Origin: CAKOSP01 sp964370545
GTDB taxonomy: Bacteria; Bacillota_I; Bacilli_A; RF39; UBA660
Reading direction: 5' to 3'
Length of the DNA: 64,000 nucleotides
Assembly (NCBI GenBank): GCA_964370545.1
Contig: CAYJJQ010000001.1
Location: forward strand, 124,001 to 188,000
Shown: positions 1 through 7,696 of the stretch, one piece after another
How the letters are laid out: every line of letters begins with the position of its first letter
Position numbering within the stretch: position 1 is the stretch's first letter
Position numbers and translations under genes: made by a program
Notes under the pieces: model-generated
Seen by the model: the letters and a program-made list of their open reading frames with translations, nothing else
What the model was told of the DNA's origin: nothing
Database searches by the model: none

Positions 1-215
1 CTTTAAAAGGGGAAGCTAATGTTTTGATTTTTCCAGACTTAGATGCTGCAAATATAGGATATAAATTAGTTCAAAGACTTGCCAAAGCAGAAGCGTATGG
101 ACCTATTTGTCAAGGAATGGCTTCACCAATAAATGATTTATCAAGAGGTGCATCGGTTGAAGATATAATAGGAACAGTAATCTTAACTTCATTACAGGCT
201 CAAATGGAAGAATAA
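1..215 (+). CDS. pta: phosphate acetyltransferase, C-terminal fragment (runs off left edge)
   Basis: About 70 C-terminal residues are visible; the reading frame is open from the left edge and the start lies outside the window. The sequence contains the family's closing motifs: FPDLDAANIGYKLVQRLA, a GPI..G segment and NDLSRGASVEDI. Pta converts acetyl phosphate and CoA to acetyl-CoA, or the reverse. It would link the phosphoketolase product (gene at 37990) to acetyl-CoA or acetate metabolism. A strong terminator follows at once. The family call is secure; nothing can be said about the N-terminus. Confidence 0.93.
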   Translation, partial: LKGEANVLIFPDLDAANIGYKLVQRLAKAEAYGPICQGMASPINDLSRGASVEDIIGTVILTSLQAQMEE

Positions 216-235
216 AATTACAATTAAAAAAAATT

Positions 236-260
236 GCACTACTTAAGTAGTGCTTTTTTA
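236..260 (+). terminator. rho-independent terminator after pta
   Basis: Perfect palindrome GCACTACTTAAGTAGTGC followed directly by six T residues. Confidence 0.9.
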
Positions 261-314
261 TTGCAACAACCATTTTGGTTATAATAAAAAAAAGAATTTT
301 AAAAAAATCCTTTT

Positions 315-342
315 TTGACATTATTTTTAATAACTGTATTAT
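315..342 (+). promoter_or_regulatory. promoter of the Cse60-like gene
   Basis: Perfect -35 TTGACA, 16-bp spacer, -10 TATTAT; the start codon lies about 20 bases downstream. The match to a vegetative sigma-A promoter is notable because the family is sporulation-linked in Bacillus. Confidence 0.7.
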
Positions 343-363
343 AAAATATAATTGGTGATAAAC

Positions 364-534
364 ATGAAAGTGAAAATATTTGATGAAATGCATGAAAAAG
401 AATTAGAAACAGTTATTAATGAATTTTTAAGTACTCTTGATAATGAAATTATTGATATAAAATATCAAGTCGCTATAGGTATATCTGGAGAAGAACAGAT
501 ATACTGTTTTAGCGCTATGATAGTATATAGCTAA
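364..534 (+). CDS. Cse60-like small sporulation-associated protein
   Basis: A 56-residue protein resembling Bacillus Cse60 (DUF2758): it starts MKVKIFDEMHEKELE and ends QIYCFSAMIVYS, matching the family at both ends and in length. Cse60 is a small sigma-E-controlled protein of unknown biochemical role. The start at 364 is chosen because a GGTGAT ribosome site sits just upstream; an upstream TTG at 352 would overlap it. The stop codon overlaps the stop of the convergent gene by a few bases. Family call from memory of the pattern. Confidence 0.7.
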   Translation: MKVKIFDEMHEKELETVINEFLSTLDNEIIDIKYQVAIGISGEEQIYCFSAMIVYS

Positions 535-896
535 ACCATATACATATTATTTATATTTGATTCATAATCATTTGTACTAAGTGTAGTATTAGTTTCAAGT
601 TTAGTAAGTCTATGATCTAGTCTAGCAATTTGTCTTTCCATTTTTGCAAGTCTGCTTTCTAAATCTTCTTGCATAGTTTGCATATTATTTGGCATAACAT
701 TAGGCATAGCAGGTTGCATCATGTTATTAGGCATAGGATTCATACCATTCATTTGAAAACTTGATTGAGCATTTACTGCTGGTGGATATGGATTATTAGC
801 TGCTTGCATAGGCATCATATTTTGACTTGCAACACTATTATTATATGACATATAGTCAGTAGTTTCATTAAAAAATGAATTTCTATTTTTTTTCAT
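531..896 (-). CDS. Met/Asn/Pro-rich protein with C-terminal coiled coil, unknown function
   Basis: 121 residues. Roughly residues 15-75 are rich in Asn, Met, Pro and Gln (short MPN/NPMPNN runs). Residues 78-105 form a heptad-like coiled coil (LESRLAKMERQIARLDHRL). No signal peptide or membrane segment. A strong AGGAGGAAT ribosome site precedes the ATG. The composition recalls some spore coat or exosporium proteins, and the neighbour is a Cse60-like gene, but this is only suggestive. It is convergent with that gene and their stop codons overlap. Confidence 0.65.
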   Translation of the reverse strand: MKKNRNSFFNETTDYMSYNNSVASQNMMPMQAANNPYPPAVNAQSSFQMNGMNPMPNNMMQPAMPNVMPNNMQTMQEDLESRLAKMERQIARLDHRLTKLETNTTLSTNDYESNINNMYMV

Positions 897-1001
897 AATT
901 CCTCCTAATGCATTATATGTTAAATAATATTATGTGATAATTTATCTATGCAAAGAAGAAAGTTTTATAGTATAATATTAAGCGAAGAAAGAAGTGTTTT
1001 T

Positions 1002-1610
1002 ATGAGAATGAGAAACCCTAAGGATAGAGATATAGTGTTAGATTCTTGTGAATTTTATTATACTGATAATGATTTTAATAATAATAATGAAATTCATTTA
1101 GAAATAGGAATGGGTAAAGCTGATTTTATTATTGGAATGGCTAAAAAATATCCGGAAATAAATTTTATTGGAATAGAAAAATACAAAGCAGTTGCTAGTA
1201 TTGCAATTAAAAAAATTAGAAATGAGAAATTAGATAATATAAGAGTATTAGTTGCTGATGTTAATGAGTGTGATGAAATACTAAAAAATAAAATATCAAA
1301 AATTTATTTGAATTTCTCAGATCCTTGGCCAAAAGATAGACATGCTAAAAGAAGATTAACTCATGAGAATTTTTTGAAGTTATATGATAATTTTTTTATA
1401 TCTGATAAAATAATAGCTATGAAAACAGACAATGATGACTTATTTGCATATAGTGTTGATTCATTTAAGTCATATGGATATAACGAACTAAGAGTTAGTT
1501 ATGATTTGCATAGTGAAAATATAGAAAATGTAATTACTGAATATGAAGATAAGTTTAGTAGTATGGGTGTAAAAATAAAATATACGTTAGTAAAAAAAGA
1601 AAATAAATAA
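1002..1610 (+). CDS. trmB: tRNA (guanine-N7)-methyltransferase
   Basis: SAM-dependent enzyme making m7G46 in tRNA. Visible motifs: HLEIGMGKADFI (SAM-binding loop), NFIGIEKY, and the family signature SDPWPKDRHAKRRL. The frame is open from 948, but 1002 is preferred: a TATAAT box lies at 971-976 inside the would-be extension, and MRMRNPKDRD matches the usual TrmB N-terminus. The protein is then 202 residues, near the usual length. Monocistronic, with a divergent gene upstream. Confidence 0.93.
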   Translation: MRMRNPKDRDIVLDSCEFYYTDNDFNNNNEIHLEIGMGKADFIIGMAKKYPEINFIGIEKYKAVASIAIKKIRNEKLDNIRVLVADVNECDEILKNKISKIYLNFSDPWPKDRHAKRRLTHENFLKLYDNFFISDKIIAMKTDNDDLFAYSVDSFKSYGYNELRVSYDLHSENIENVITEYEDKFSSMGVKIKYTLVKKENK

Positions 1611-1673
1611 AAATACAGTAAGTATTTAAATTTTATTTTTTTTTTGTTATAATAAACATAGAGGAGAATTAAT

Positions 1674-2315
1674 TTGAAGAAATTTTTAATTTTAATAATG
1701 ACTCTTTTAATAGTTAGTGGTTGTGAGAATGTTGATAATATGCAAATAGAAGATGCTATTCAATTATTTGAAATAAACCCTAATAAAGAAAATACATATA
1801 GAGTTGGATATAAATACCACTTACCAAGAGGTATGCAAGTAATAAATAATACTTTATATAATGAAGTAATAAGTAACAGTGAATATAATTTTTATTTATA
1901 CGTTGATATTCTTAGTTATAGTAATAAAGTAGAAAATAAATATGAAGTAAATAGTGAAGCATTTTATTCAGAAAAGTATGAATTTGATGAAAAAATAGGG
2001 TATTTAGAGATAAATAATATAGAAAATGATGAATATTTAATTGAAATAATGTATAATTATGCTAAAATAGAGGTAATGGTAAAAGAAGTAGATATAGTAG
2101 AAGGATTAATCTACTCGGTTAACTTGTTAAAAAGTATTACCTATAATAGTTCATCTATAGAAGAAATAATAACTAATGATGAATTAGATGGAAAAGAAGA
2201 AGAATTTAATATATTTAATACTACAGCTACAGATGATAGTTATTTAGATTTTAATAGTACATATGGAGATTATGTTCCGTTAGAAGAAGAATACGATCAG
2301 GACTATATCAGATAA
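1674..2315 (+). CDS. predicted lipoprotein, unknown function
   Basis: Signal peptide with lipobox: MKKFLILIMTLLIVSGCEN, so Cys17 should be lipidated and the protein anchored outside the membrane. The rest (about 195 residues) is acidic and Tyr/Asn-rich without a domain I recognise; the last 40 residues are strongly acidic. It starts at TTG behind a GAGGAG ribosome site. First gene of a four-gene run with the acidic protein at 2330 and the YtxG/YtxH-like membrane proteins, which suggests an envelope role. Confidence 0.75.
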   Translation: MKKFLILIMTLLIVSGCENVDNMQIEDAIQLFEINPNKENTYRVGYKYHLPRGMQVINNTLYNEVISNSEYNFYLYVDILSYSNKVENKYEVNSEAFYSEKYEFDEKIGYLEINNIENDEYLIEIMYNYAKIEVMVKEVDIVEGLIYSVNLLKSITYNSSSIEEIITNDELDGKEEEFNIFNTTATDDSYLDFNSTYGDYVPLEEEYDQDYIR

Positions 2316-2329
2316 GGAAGGATACGAAT

Positions 2330-3169
2330 ATGAAATTATTTGACAAAATGAAAAACATTTTATTTGATGAAGAGGATGTTCCAGTAAAAGAAGCTCCTGT
2401 TAAACCAGTTGAATCAGTGCTGCAACCATCGGATAGTTTTCAAAATGAAAAAAGGGAGGTTTTTAAACCTAAAGAAGAGCCTTTAGTTAGTGAAAAAGAA
2501 ATGTTCAAGCAAGAGTCTAGATTTCCTTTTCCAGAATTTGATGAAGATGAATTTGATAATAACATGGTAGTTCCTGAAAGAAAGCCAAGTGTTAGTGCTC
2601 ATAGACCTACTAACTCGCTTGAATTTGAAAGAAGAGCTAAGAAAGTTGAAAAAAGACCTGAATATAATAGATATGATAAAACAGAACCTATTGAATTAGC
2701 AAAAAGAAAATTCAAGCCTTCACCTATAATATCGCCTGTATATGGAGTTTTAAATGAAGATTATAAACCAGAGGATATAAAAGAAAGAATGGCGCATACT
2801 AATAGTAAGCTGGATGTAGATAGTGTTAGAAAAAAAGCCTTTGGTGAATTAGAAGATTTAGAAAAAACAATGGAAAAACCAGTAACAGTACTTTATGAAG
2901 CAACTGAAACTGTAACTAGTATATTTCCAGCTGAAGAAAAACAAGAAAAAGTAAAAACTATTGATGAATTATTAGAAGATACATCAGATGTTAAAATTGA
3001 TATTGATGAAGAATTTGATATGACAGATGAAATAAAAGTTGATTCAATAGTTAAAGAGGAAAAAGAAGAAGTTAAAGTAAATGATGATTTTGATAATACA
3101 GATACACTTGAAAATGATTTATTTGATTTAATTGATTCAATGTATGAGAGTAATAAGGAGGAAGATTAA
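2330..3169 (+). CDS. acidic, largely disordered cytoplasmic protein, unknown function
   Basis: 279 residues, mostly charged and low-complexity, with a short conserved-looking N-terminus (MKLFDKMKNILFDEE) and a central block PSPIISPVYGVLNEDY around residues 127-142 that resembles a motif in uncharacterised Firmicutes proteins. The C-terminal 60 residues are very acidic. No signal or membrane segment. Its stop overlaps the next start by one base (TAATG), so it is probably translationally coupled to the YtxG-like gene. A scaffold or divisome-associated role is only a guess. Confidence 0.7.
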   Translation: MKLFDKMKNILFDEEDVPVKEAPVKPVESVLQPSDSFQNEKREVFKPKEEPLVSEKEMFKQESRFPFPEFDEDEFDNNMVVPERKPSVSAHRPTNSLEFERRAKKVEKRPEYNRYDKTEPIELAKRKFKPSPIISPVYGVLNEDYKPEDIKERMAHTNSKLDVDSVRKKAFGELEDLEKTMEKPVTVLYEATETVTSIFPAEEKQEKVKTIDELLEDTSDVKIDIDEEFDMTDEIKVDSIVKEEKEEVKVNDDFDNTDTLENDLFDLIDSMYESNKEED

Positions 3170-3471
3170 TGGATTTTTGGGCTGAAATTTTACCCATAGT
3201 TGTGTATGCGTTTTTAATTATATTTTTAATAGTAGGAATAATTCTTGGTATTAGAACTATTATTGTAATGAATAAAGTAGAAAAGATAATAGATGATGTA
3301 AATGAAAAAATAGAAACACTTAATCCGTTATTTAATATTGTAGACTTTGCTGTTGATAGAGTATCGAGTTTATCAGATACTTTAGTAGATTTTTTTGCAG
3401 GAATACTTAGTGGTTTTTTAACAAAAAAAGATAAAAAAACAGATAATAAAAAAGGAGAAGACAATGAGTAA
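3169..3471 (+). CDS. DUF948/YtxG-like membrane protein
   Basis: 100 residues: one N-terminal transmembrane helix (about residues 6-30), then an amphipathic region with VEKIIDDVNEKIETLNPLF and a charged lysine-rich tail. This arrangement and the following YtxH gene match the ytxG-ytxH pair of Bacillus, whose function is unclear (general-stress linked). It overlaps the previous stop by one base and the next start by eight bases. Confidence 0.62.
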   Translation: MDFWAEILPIVVYAFLIIFLIVGIILGIRTIIVMNKVEKIIDDVNEKIETLNPLFNIVDFAVDRVSSLSDTLVDFFAGILSGFLTKKDKKTDNKKGEDNE

Positions 3472-3862
3472 GAATACTGGTAAGTTTATATTAGGAGCAG
3501 CTTTAGGAGCAGGATTAGCACTATTGTTAGCGCCTAAAAGTGGTAAAGAAACTAGAGAAGATTTAAAAATAAAATTCGAAGAAATAAAAGTAAAAATTAA
3601 TGAAACTGATATTGAAGATTTAAAAGAAAGTGTTCATAATAAAATAAATGAAATAGAAGCTGATTTAAAAAAACTTGATACTGAAAAAGTATTAAAAGTT
3701 GCTAAAGAAAAAGCTAAAGCGATTGAATCTAAAGTAGAAGAATTAATAGTAATGGCAGGTAAGGCTGCAAAACCTAAAGTAGAAGAGCTTGCTAAAGATG
3801 TAAAGGTAAAAACTATTAAATCATTAAAAACAACTATTAAAAAATTAGAAGATACTAAATAG
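3464..3862 (+). CDS. YtxH-domain protein
   Basis: 132 residues. The N-terminus GKFILGAALGAGLALLLAPK is the typical YtxH glycine-rich membrane segment ending in APKSGKETRE. After it comes a long Lys/Glu-rich helix likely to form a coiled coil. YtxH proteins are small membrane-associated proteins of unknown biochemical role, often stress-induced. Last gene of the operon beginning at 1674; a terminator hairpin overlaps its stop codon. Confidence 0.8.
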   Translation: MSKNTGKFILGAALGAGLALLLAPKSGKETREDLKIKFEEIKVKINETDIEDLKESVHNKINEIEADLKKLDTEKVLKVAKEKAKAIESKVEELIVMAGKAAKPKVEELAKDVKVKTIKSLKTTIKKLEDTK

Positions 3863-3875
3863 TATCTTTTTTTTT
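3850..3875 (+). terminator. terminator of the 1674-3862 operon
   Basis: Stem AGATACTA / TAGTATCT followed by a run of T; the stop codon of the YtxH gene lies in the loop. Confidence 0.85.
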
Positions 3876-3877
3876 AT

Positions 3878-3901
3878 AAAAAAACAGGATTAAATCCTGT
3901 T
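3878..3901 (-). terminator. terminator of uppP
   Basis: Stem AACAGGAT / ATCCTGTT read on the minus strand, followed by a U-rich tail; it overlaps the uppP stop codon. Confidence 0.8.
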
Positions 3902-4706
3902 AATTAAAGTACCAAAATATAAATAAAGCTAGTAAAATACAGTAATATGAGAAATAATGTAATTTACCATTTTTAACCCAGTTACTAAGCCATTTATAAG
4001 AAACAAATGTAACTAACATTGAAGCAATCATACCAACTAAATAAGGTAATAATAGTGAGCTTTCAGAAGAGCTAAGTAAATCACTTGTTCCTAGTATCAT
4101 AGATCCAACACTAACTGGAAAATATAATATAAATGTATATTTTAGTGCAGTAGTTCTTTTAAATTTACATAATAAGCAGGCAACTAATACAGCTCCACTT
4201 CTAGATATTCCAGGCATAACTGCAATTGCTTGGAATAAACCAATTATAATAGCGTTTTTAAGAGTAATATCTTTATCTTCTTTAATACCTTTATCTTTTC
4301 TAACAATAAATAATGCTAATGCAGTAATTAAAAATGAAAATCCTAATAAGTTAAGTGATAATTTATCTTCAAAAAAATTATTTAATAATAATCCCGAGAT
4401 AACTACTGGAATAGTGGATATAATTATATATATACAGTAGTTAAAGTTAGTTTTATTAACTTTTCTTTTGTCTTTAATAAATAAATAAGTAAAAAAGCTT
4501 TTTAGTAATACAACTATATCTTTATAGAAAATAATAAATATAGCTATAAACGAACCGAAATTAGCAATTATTTCAAAATTTAAAGAATTAAATATATTTG
4601 TGTTGAAAAGTTCTTTAAACAAAAATAAGTGTCCACTAGATGAAACAGGTATAGGTTCTGTAATACCTTGAATAATACCTAAAATCAAATATTTTATATA
4701 GTTCAT
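3900..4706 (-). CDS. uppP: undecaprenyl-diphosphatase (BacA/UppP family)
   Basis: 268-residue multi-pass membrane enzyme that dephosphorylates undecaprenyl pyrophosphate, recycling the lipid carrier for peptidoglycan. Both catalytic signatures are visible: GITEPIPVSSSGHL near residue 15 (E and SSSGH) and MPGISRSGAVL around residue 165 (PGxSRSG). Length is normal. Together with the PopT-type transporter at 47656, both halves of undecaprenyl carrier recycling are in the window. Monocistronic with its own terminator. Confidence 0.95.
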   Translation of the reverse strand: MNYIKYLILGIIQGITEPIPVSSSGHLFLFKELFNTNIFNSLNFEIIANFGSFIAIFIIFYKDIVVLLKSFFTYLFIKDKRKVNKTNFNYCIYIIISTIPVVISGLLLNNFFEDKLSLNLLGFSFLITALALFIVRKDKGIKEDKDITLKNAIIIGLFQAIAVMPGISRSGAVLVACLLCKFKRTTALKYTFILYFPVSVGSMILGTSDLLSSSESSLLLPYLVGMIASMLVTFVSYKWLSNWVKNGKLHYFSYYCILLALFIFWYFN

Positions 4707-4773
4707 ATAACACCTCTATTAATAATTATATAATAATTTTTGAATTTAATAAATAAAATTTAAAGAGGTTTAT

Positions 4774-5022
4774 ATGATTGTACTTATTTTTTTAATATTA
4801 TCAATGATATTTATAAGTCAAGGGTTATTCTTTTTTCTTATGTATTCGAATTATTTACTTTTAGGGTATAGTTTTACCTTTTTTGTTAAATTTATAATTA
4901 GTAAGCTATTTTTTTATATTTTTTTAATAGGAGTAATATTATTAATTATAAGTTTAGAAAGGATAAGAAAAAGTGAAATACATTTACGACGTAGATCTGT
5001 TTTTTGCAGAAAATTATTATAA
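4774..5022 (+). CDS. small two-helix membrane protein, unknown function
   Basis: 82 residues, very rich in Phe/Ile/Leu, with two probable membrane helices (about 2-25 and 38-62) and a short basic tail (IRKSEIHLRRR). A ribosome site AAAGAGG precedes the ATG. The last 50 bases overlap the start of the next gene in another frame, so the exact C-terminus or the next start could be misjudged. No family recognised. Confidence 0.5.
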   Translation: MIVLIFLILSMIFISQGLFFFLMYSNYLLLGYSFTFFVKFIISKLFFYIFLIGVILLIISLERIRKSEIHLRRRSVFCRKLL

Positions 5023-5578
5023 GTTTTATGAATGGAGTAATTTAGATAATATAGTTAATTTAACTAAAATACCAATCTTTTGTGTAGATTTTAACACTTA
5101 TAAAGATATAATAACAAATAAAATAAAAATATCTGATGATTTTGGAACTCTTATAGAAAATAAAAGTAAAACTAAAGGCGGTTATATGTATAAATGTGCA
5201 CTATTTAGTGATTATACTAATGTTGTAGCAGTTGCTTTTAATCACATTAATGAAAGTGTTGCATACTCTACAGTTTTATTAGATGATGAATTAAATATAA
5301 TTGAAAATATATATGCTACTAAAAAATATATATTAAATTATACTAAAATCAAACCTATAAATGATGCTAAAGATTTAAAAGTAACTAATCAAATAAAACA
5401 TTTAATTCAAAAAGAATTAAATACTAAAGATATACTTAAAATAAAATATATTTATAATGAATTATATGATGATAATGAAAATGATGTTGATATAATGAAA
5501 AAGTTGATTAATGAAAAATTAAATACATTTGATTCCAAGTTGTATGATATTTATAGACTATTAAAATCTTGTGTATAA
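4973..5578 (+). CDS. DUF3603-like protein
   Basis: 201 residues with a GTG start. The N-terminus KYIYDVDLFFAENYYKFYEW and the central VVAVAFNHINESVAYS..LLDDELN follow the DUF3603 pattern of Bacilli (N-terminal YDVW..F and an AIEFD..G..I..S.LLLDEE block). The function of that family is unknown. The start overlaps the preceding small membrane protein by 50 bases. Cytoplasmic; no membrane helix. Assigned from remembered pattern only. Confidence 0.55.
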   Translation: MKYIYDVDLFFAENYYKFYEWSNLDNIVNLTKIPIFCVDFNTYKDIITNKIKISDDFGTLIENKSKTKGGYMYKCALFSDYTNVVAVAFNHINESVAYSTVLLDDELNIIENIYATKKYILNYTKIKPINDAKDLKVTNQIKHLIQKELNTKDILKIKYIYNELYDDNENDVDIMKKLINEKLNTFDSKLYDIYRLLKSCV

Positions 5579-5616
5579 TTAATATAAATTTACTTAAACT
5601 AATATTAGAGGTTAAT

Positions 5617-6171
5617 ATGAAAAAAATTATGATATCATTAGCAGTTTTATTAGTAACTGGATGTTCGGTTTCAAATAAACCATCTAGCCCGGTAGAAGAT
5701 TACTTAAGTAGTTATACTAATCTAGAATATGCNNNNNNNNNNTATGCAGTTTTACTTGATTTAGAAAAAGTAGTTTCAGAAGAACCTAATATGACTGATG
5801 ATCAAAAAGAACTTTACAGAGACATACTAAAAAAACAATATGAAGATTTAAAGTATGAAATATTAGAGGAATCTGAAGATGAAAATACTGGTATTGTAAA
5901 GGTAAAGGTGACGGTCTATGATTATTATAAAACAGAAAAAAATTCTGCAGATTATTTAAAGAATAATATAGAAGACTTTTATGATGAAAATGGCGAATAT
6001 AGTAGTGAATTATATATAAATTATAAATTAAATAATTTGAAATTAGTAACAGATAAAATAGAATATAACATTGAATTTGAAGTTGAAAAACAAAATGATA
6101 TATGGAAATTAAATATAATAAGTGAAGAAGATTTACAGAAAATTCATGGAATATATAATTATGAGAATTAA
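5617..6171 (+). CDS. predicted lipoprotein containing an assembly gap
   Basis: Lipoprotein signal MKKIMISLAVLLVTGCS with the lipobox Cys at residue 16. The mature part has an alternating charged/aromatic pattern like small NTF2-type or other accessory lipoproteins, but no family is certain. Ten N bases at 5733-5742 interrupt codons 39-42. The frame is kept across the gap as written, yet a 10-N block is usually a placeholder, so the true length may differ. The start at 5617 is chosen for the signal peptide. Confidence 0.65.
   Translation: MKKIMISLAVLLVTGCSVSNKPSSPVEDYLSSYTNLEYXXXXYAVLLDLEKVVSEEPNMTDDQKELYRDILKKQYEDLKYEILEESEDENTGIVKVKVTVYDYYKTEKNSADYLKNNIEDFYDENGEYSSELYINYKLNNLKLVTDKIEYNIEFEVEKQNDIWKLNIISEEDLQKIHGIYNYEN
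5733..5742. other. assembly gap (10 N)
   Basis: Ten consecutive N bases inside the lipoprotein gene; the real distance between the flanks is unknown. Confidence 1.
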
Positions 6172-6193
6172 CTAGTAATAGTTAGTTTTTTTT
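6167..6193 (+). terminator. terminator after lipoprotein gene
   Basis: Stem TAACTA-GTAA-TAGTTA followed by G and eight T residues. Confidence 0.75.
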
Positions 6194-6221
6194 GTTATAC
6201 TGATTTTAGATTGGAGTACAT

Positions 6222-6668
6222 ATGAGGATATCGAGTAGAGCAGTAATATTTAGAGACAATAAAATAGTTTTAATTTATAGAAAAAGGGATAATATGGAAT
6301 ATTATGTTCTTCCAGGAGGAGGACAGGAAGAATATGAAAATAAGGAAGAATGCATTGTAAGAGAATGTAAAGAAGAGTTAGGAATTAATGTAGAGGTAAT
6401 CAAACAACTTTATGAAGTAAAGGGAGAAGGTTTATTTCAAAATATATTTTTATGTAAATGGTTAGATGGAACTTTAGGTACAGGAGATGAAGAAGAATAT
6501 GATCCTAATAGAAAAACAGGTTTACAAAAACCAATGCTTATTAATATAGAAGAAGTAGAAAACTTAAATTTAGTCTCTCCATTTATAAAACAAGAACTCA
6601 TAAATGATTTAAACAAACATGGAAAAGAAATGGGAAATGATATAAAACTTATAAAGGAAGTAAAGTAA
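6222..6668 (+). CDS. Nudix hydrolase
   Basis: 148 residues. A full Nudix box is visible at about residues 31-53: GGGQEEYENKEECIVRE followed by CKEELGI, fitting GX5EX7REUXEEXGU. The N-terminal strand RISSRAVIFRDNKIVLI is typical. Substrate unknown; it would hydrolyse a nucleoside diphosphate linked to another group. One base separates it from the MazG-like gene, so the two are co-transcribed and perhaps act in nucleotide clean-up. Confidence 0.88.
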   Translation: MRISSRAVIFRDNKIVLIYRKRDNMEYYVLPGGGQEEYENKEECIVRECKEELGINVEVIKQLYEVKGEGLFQNIFLCKWLDGTLGTGDEEEYDPNRKTGLQKPMLINIEEVENLNLVSPFIKQELINDLNKHGKEMGNDIKLIKEVK

Positions 6669-6669
6669 A

Positions 6670-6999
6670 GTGGAACAAATATATAATAAATTAGTAAGAG
6701 ATAATATACCTAATATAATTAAGGGTAATGGGGAAATTCCTATTACTAGAATTTTAGATGAAACTGAATATATATCACATTTAGAAAATAAATTATTAGA
6801 AGAAACTCAAGAAACTTTAAATGCAAAAGGTGATGATAGATTAGAAGAATTTGCAGATTTAATTGAAGTAATAAAAGCTTTAGCTAGCACTCAAAATGCT
6901 ACTTTAGATGAAATACTTAATATAGCAGAAATTAAAAATAAAAAAAAGGGAGCATTTAATAATAGAATTTTACTAGAAAAAGTAATTGATGAAGAATAG
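6670..6999 (+). CDS. MazG-like nucleoside triphosphate pyrophosphohydrolase
   Basis: 109-residue all-alpha protein starting NKLVRDNIPNIIK, the opening of the phosphoribosyl-ATP pyrophosphohydrolase-like family. The acidic metal-binding helices LLEETQE and EFADLIEVIKAL follow. Such enzymes hydrolyse non-canonical NTPs to NMP and pyrophosphate. GTG start directly behind the Nudix gene; a terminator overlaps its 3' end. It probably works with the Nudix enzyme in sanitising the nucleotide pool. Confidence 0.8.
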   Translation: MEQIYNKLVRDNIPNIIKGNGEIPITRILDETEYISHLENKLLEETQETLNAKGDDRLEEFADLIEVIKALASTQNATLDEILNIAEIKNKKKGAFNNRILLEKVIDEE

Positions 7000-7014
7000 T
7001 ATTCTTCATTTTTT
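6991..7014 (+). terminator. terminator after MazG-like gene
   Basis: Stem GAAGAAT / ATTCTTC with a 3-base loop followed by a T run; overlaps the stop codon. Confidence 0.8.
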
Positions 7015-7054
7015 ATGATATAATATAAAACAAAAAGTTGTTATAGGAGGTTAT

Positions 7055-7642
7055 ATGAATAATATATCAAATGTTCTTAAAATGATTGATTTACTAAGTA
7101 CGGGAAAAATATATACAGTTAAAGAACTTGCAGATATCTTAAATGTGAGCCCTAGAATGATTAGATATTATAAGGATAAACTTGATGATGTTGGCATATA
7201 TGTAGAATCATATTTAGGAGTTGGTGGAGGGTATGTTTTATATAAAAAACTTAATTATTATAATCAACTTAACAAATATGATATTAAATTATTAAAAAAA
7301 TTAAATGAGCAAATAAAAGATTACGGCATAGATAATAAAGGATTAGAAAACATTATTAATAAATTAGATTTAATTGATATTATTACAGATAATGATAATA
7401 TTTATGATACTGTAATACAAAAAAGTGATAAAACAGATATTATAATTATTTTAGAAAATGCCATAAAAAATAAAAGTAAATTAAAAATTGTATATGAGAA
7501 TATCGAGGGAATAAATAGAGAAAGAATAGTGCAACCATTTCAAATATTTAAACATGGTAAAAGATTATATGTTGTATGTTATTGTGAATATAAACAAGAT
7601 TTTAGACACTTTGAAGTAAGTCGAATTCAAATAATTAATTGA
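7055..7642 (+). CDS. HTH-WYL transcriptional regulator, short form
   Basis: 195 residues. The N-terminal winged helix (residues 3-65, TVKELADILNVSPRMIRYYK) is DeoR/HTH_11 type with the usual GVGGGYVL wing. The C-terminal part LKIVYENIEGINRERIVQPF..HGKRLYVVCYC is the WYL domain. Usual WYL regulators are about 300 residues; this one stops soon after the first WYL strands and lacks the WCX extension. Own promoter (TGATATAAT at 7016-7024). WYL domains sense nucleotide or nucleic-acid ligands in known cases. It may regulate its nucleotide-enzyme neighbours (inference). Confidence 0.8.
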   Translation: MNNISNVLKMIDLLSTGKIYTVKELADILNVSPRMIRYYKDKLDDVGIYVESYLGVGGGYVLYKKLNYYNQLNKYDIKLLKKLNEQIKDYGIDNKGLENIINKLDLIDIITDNDNIYDTVIQKSDKTDIIIILENAIKNKSKLKIVYENIEGINRERIVQPFQIFKHGKRLYVVCYCEYKQDFRHFEVSRIQIIN

Positions 7643-7696
7643 ACAATATATTTCCTATTTAAGTGATATAATTTTATTAATGAAGGAAGTGATATT

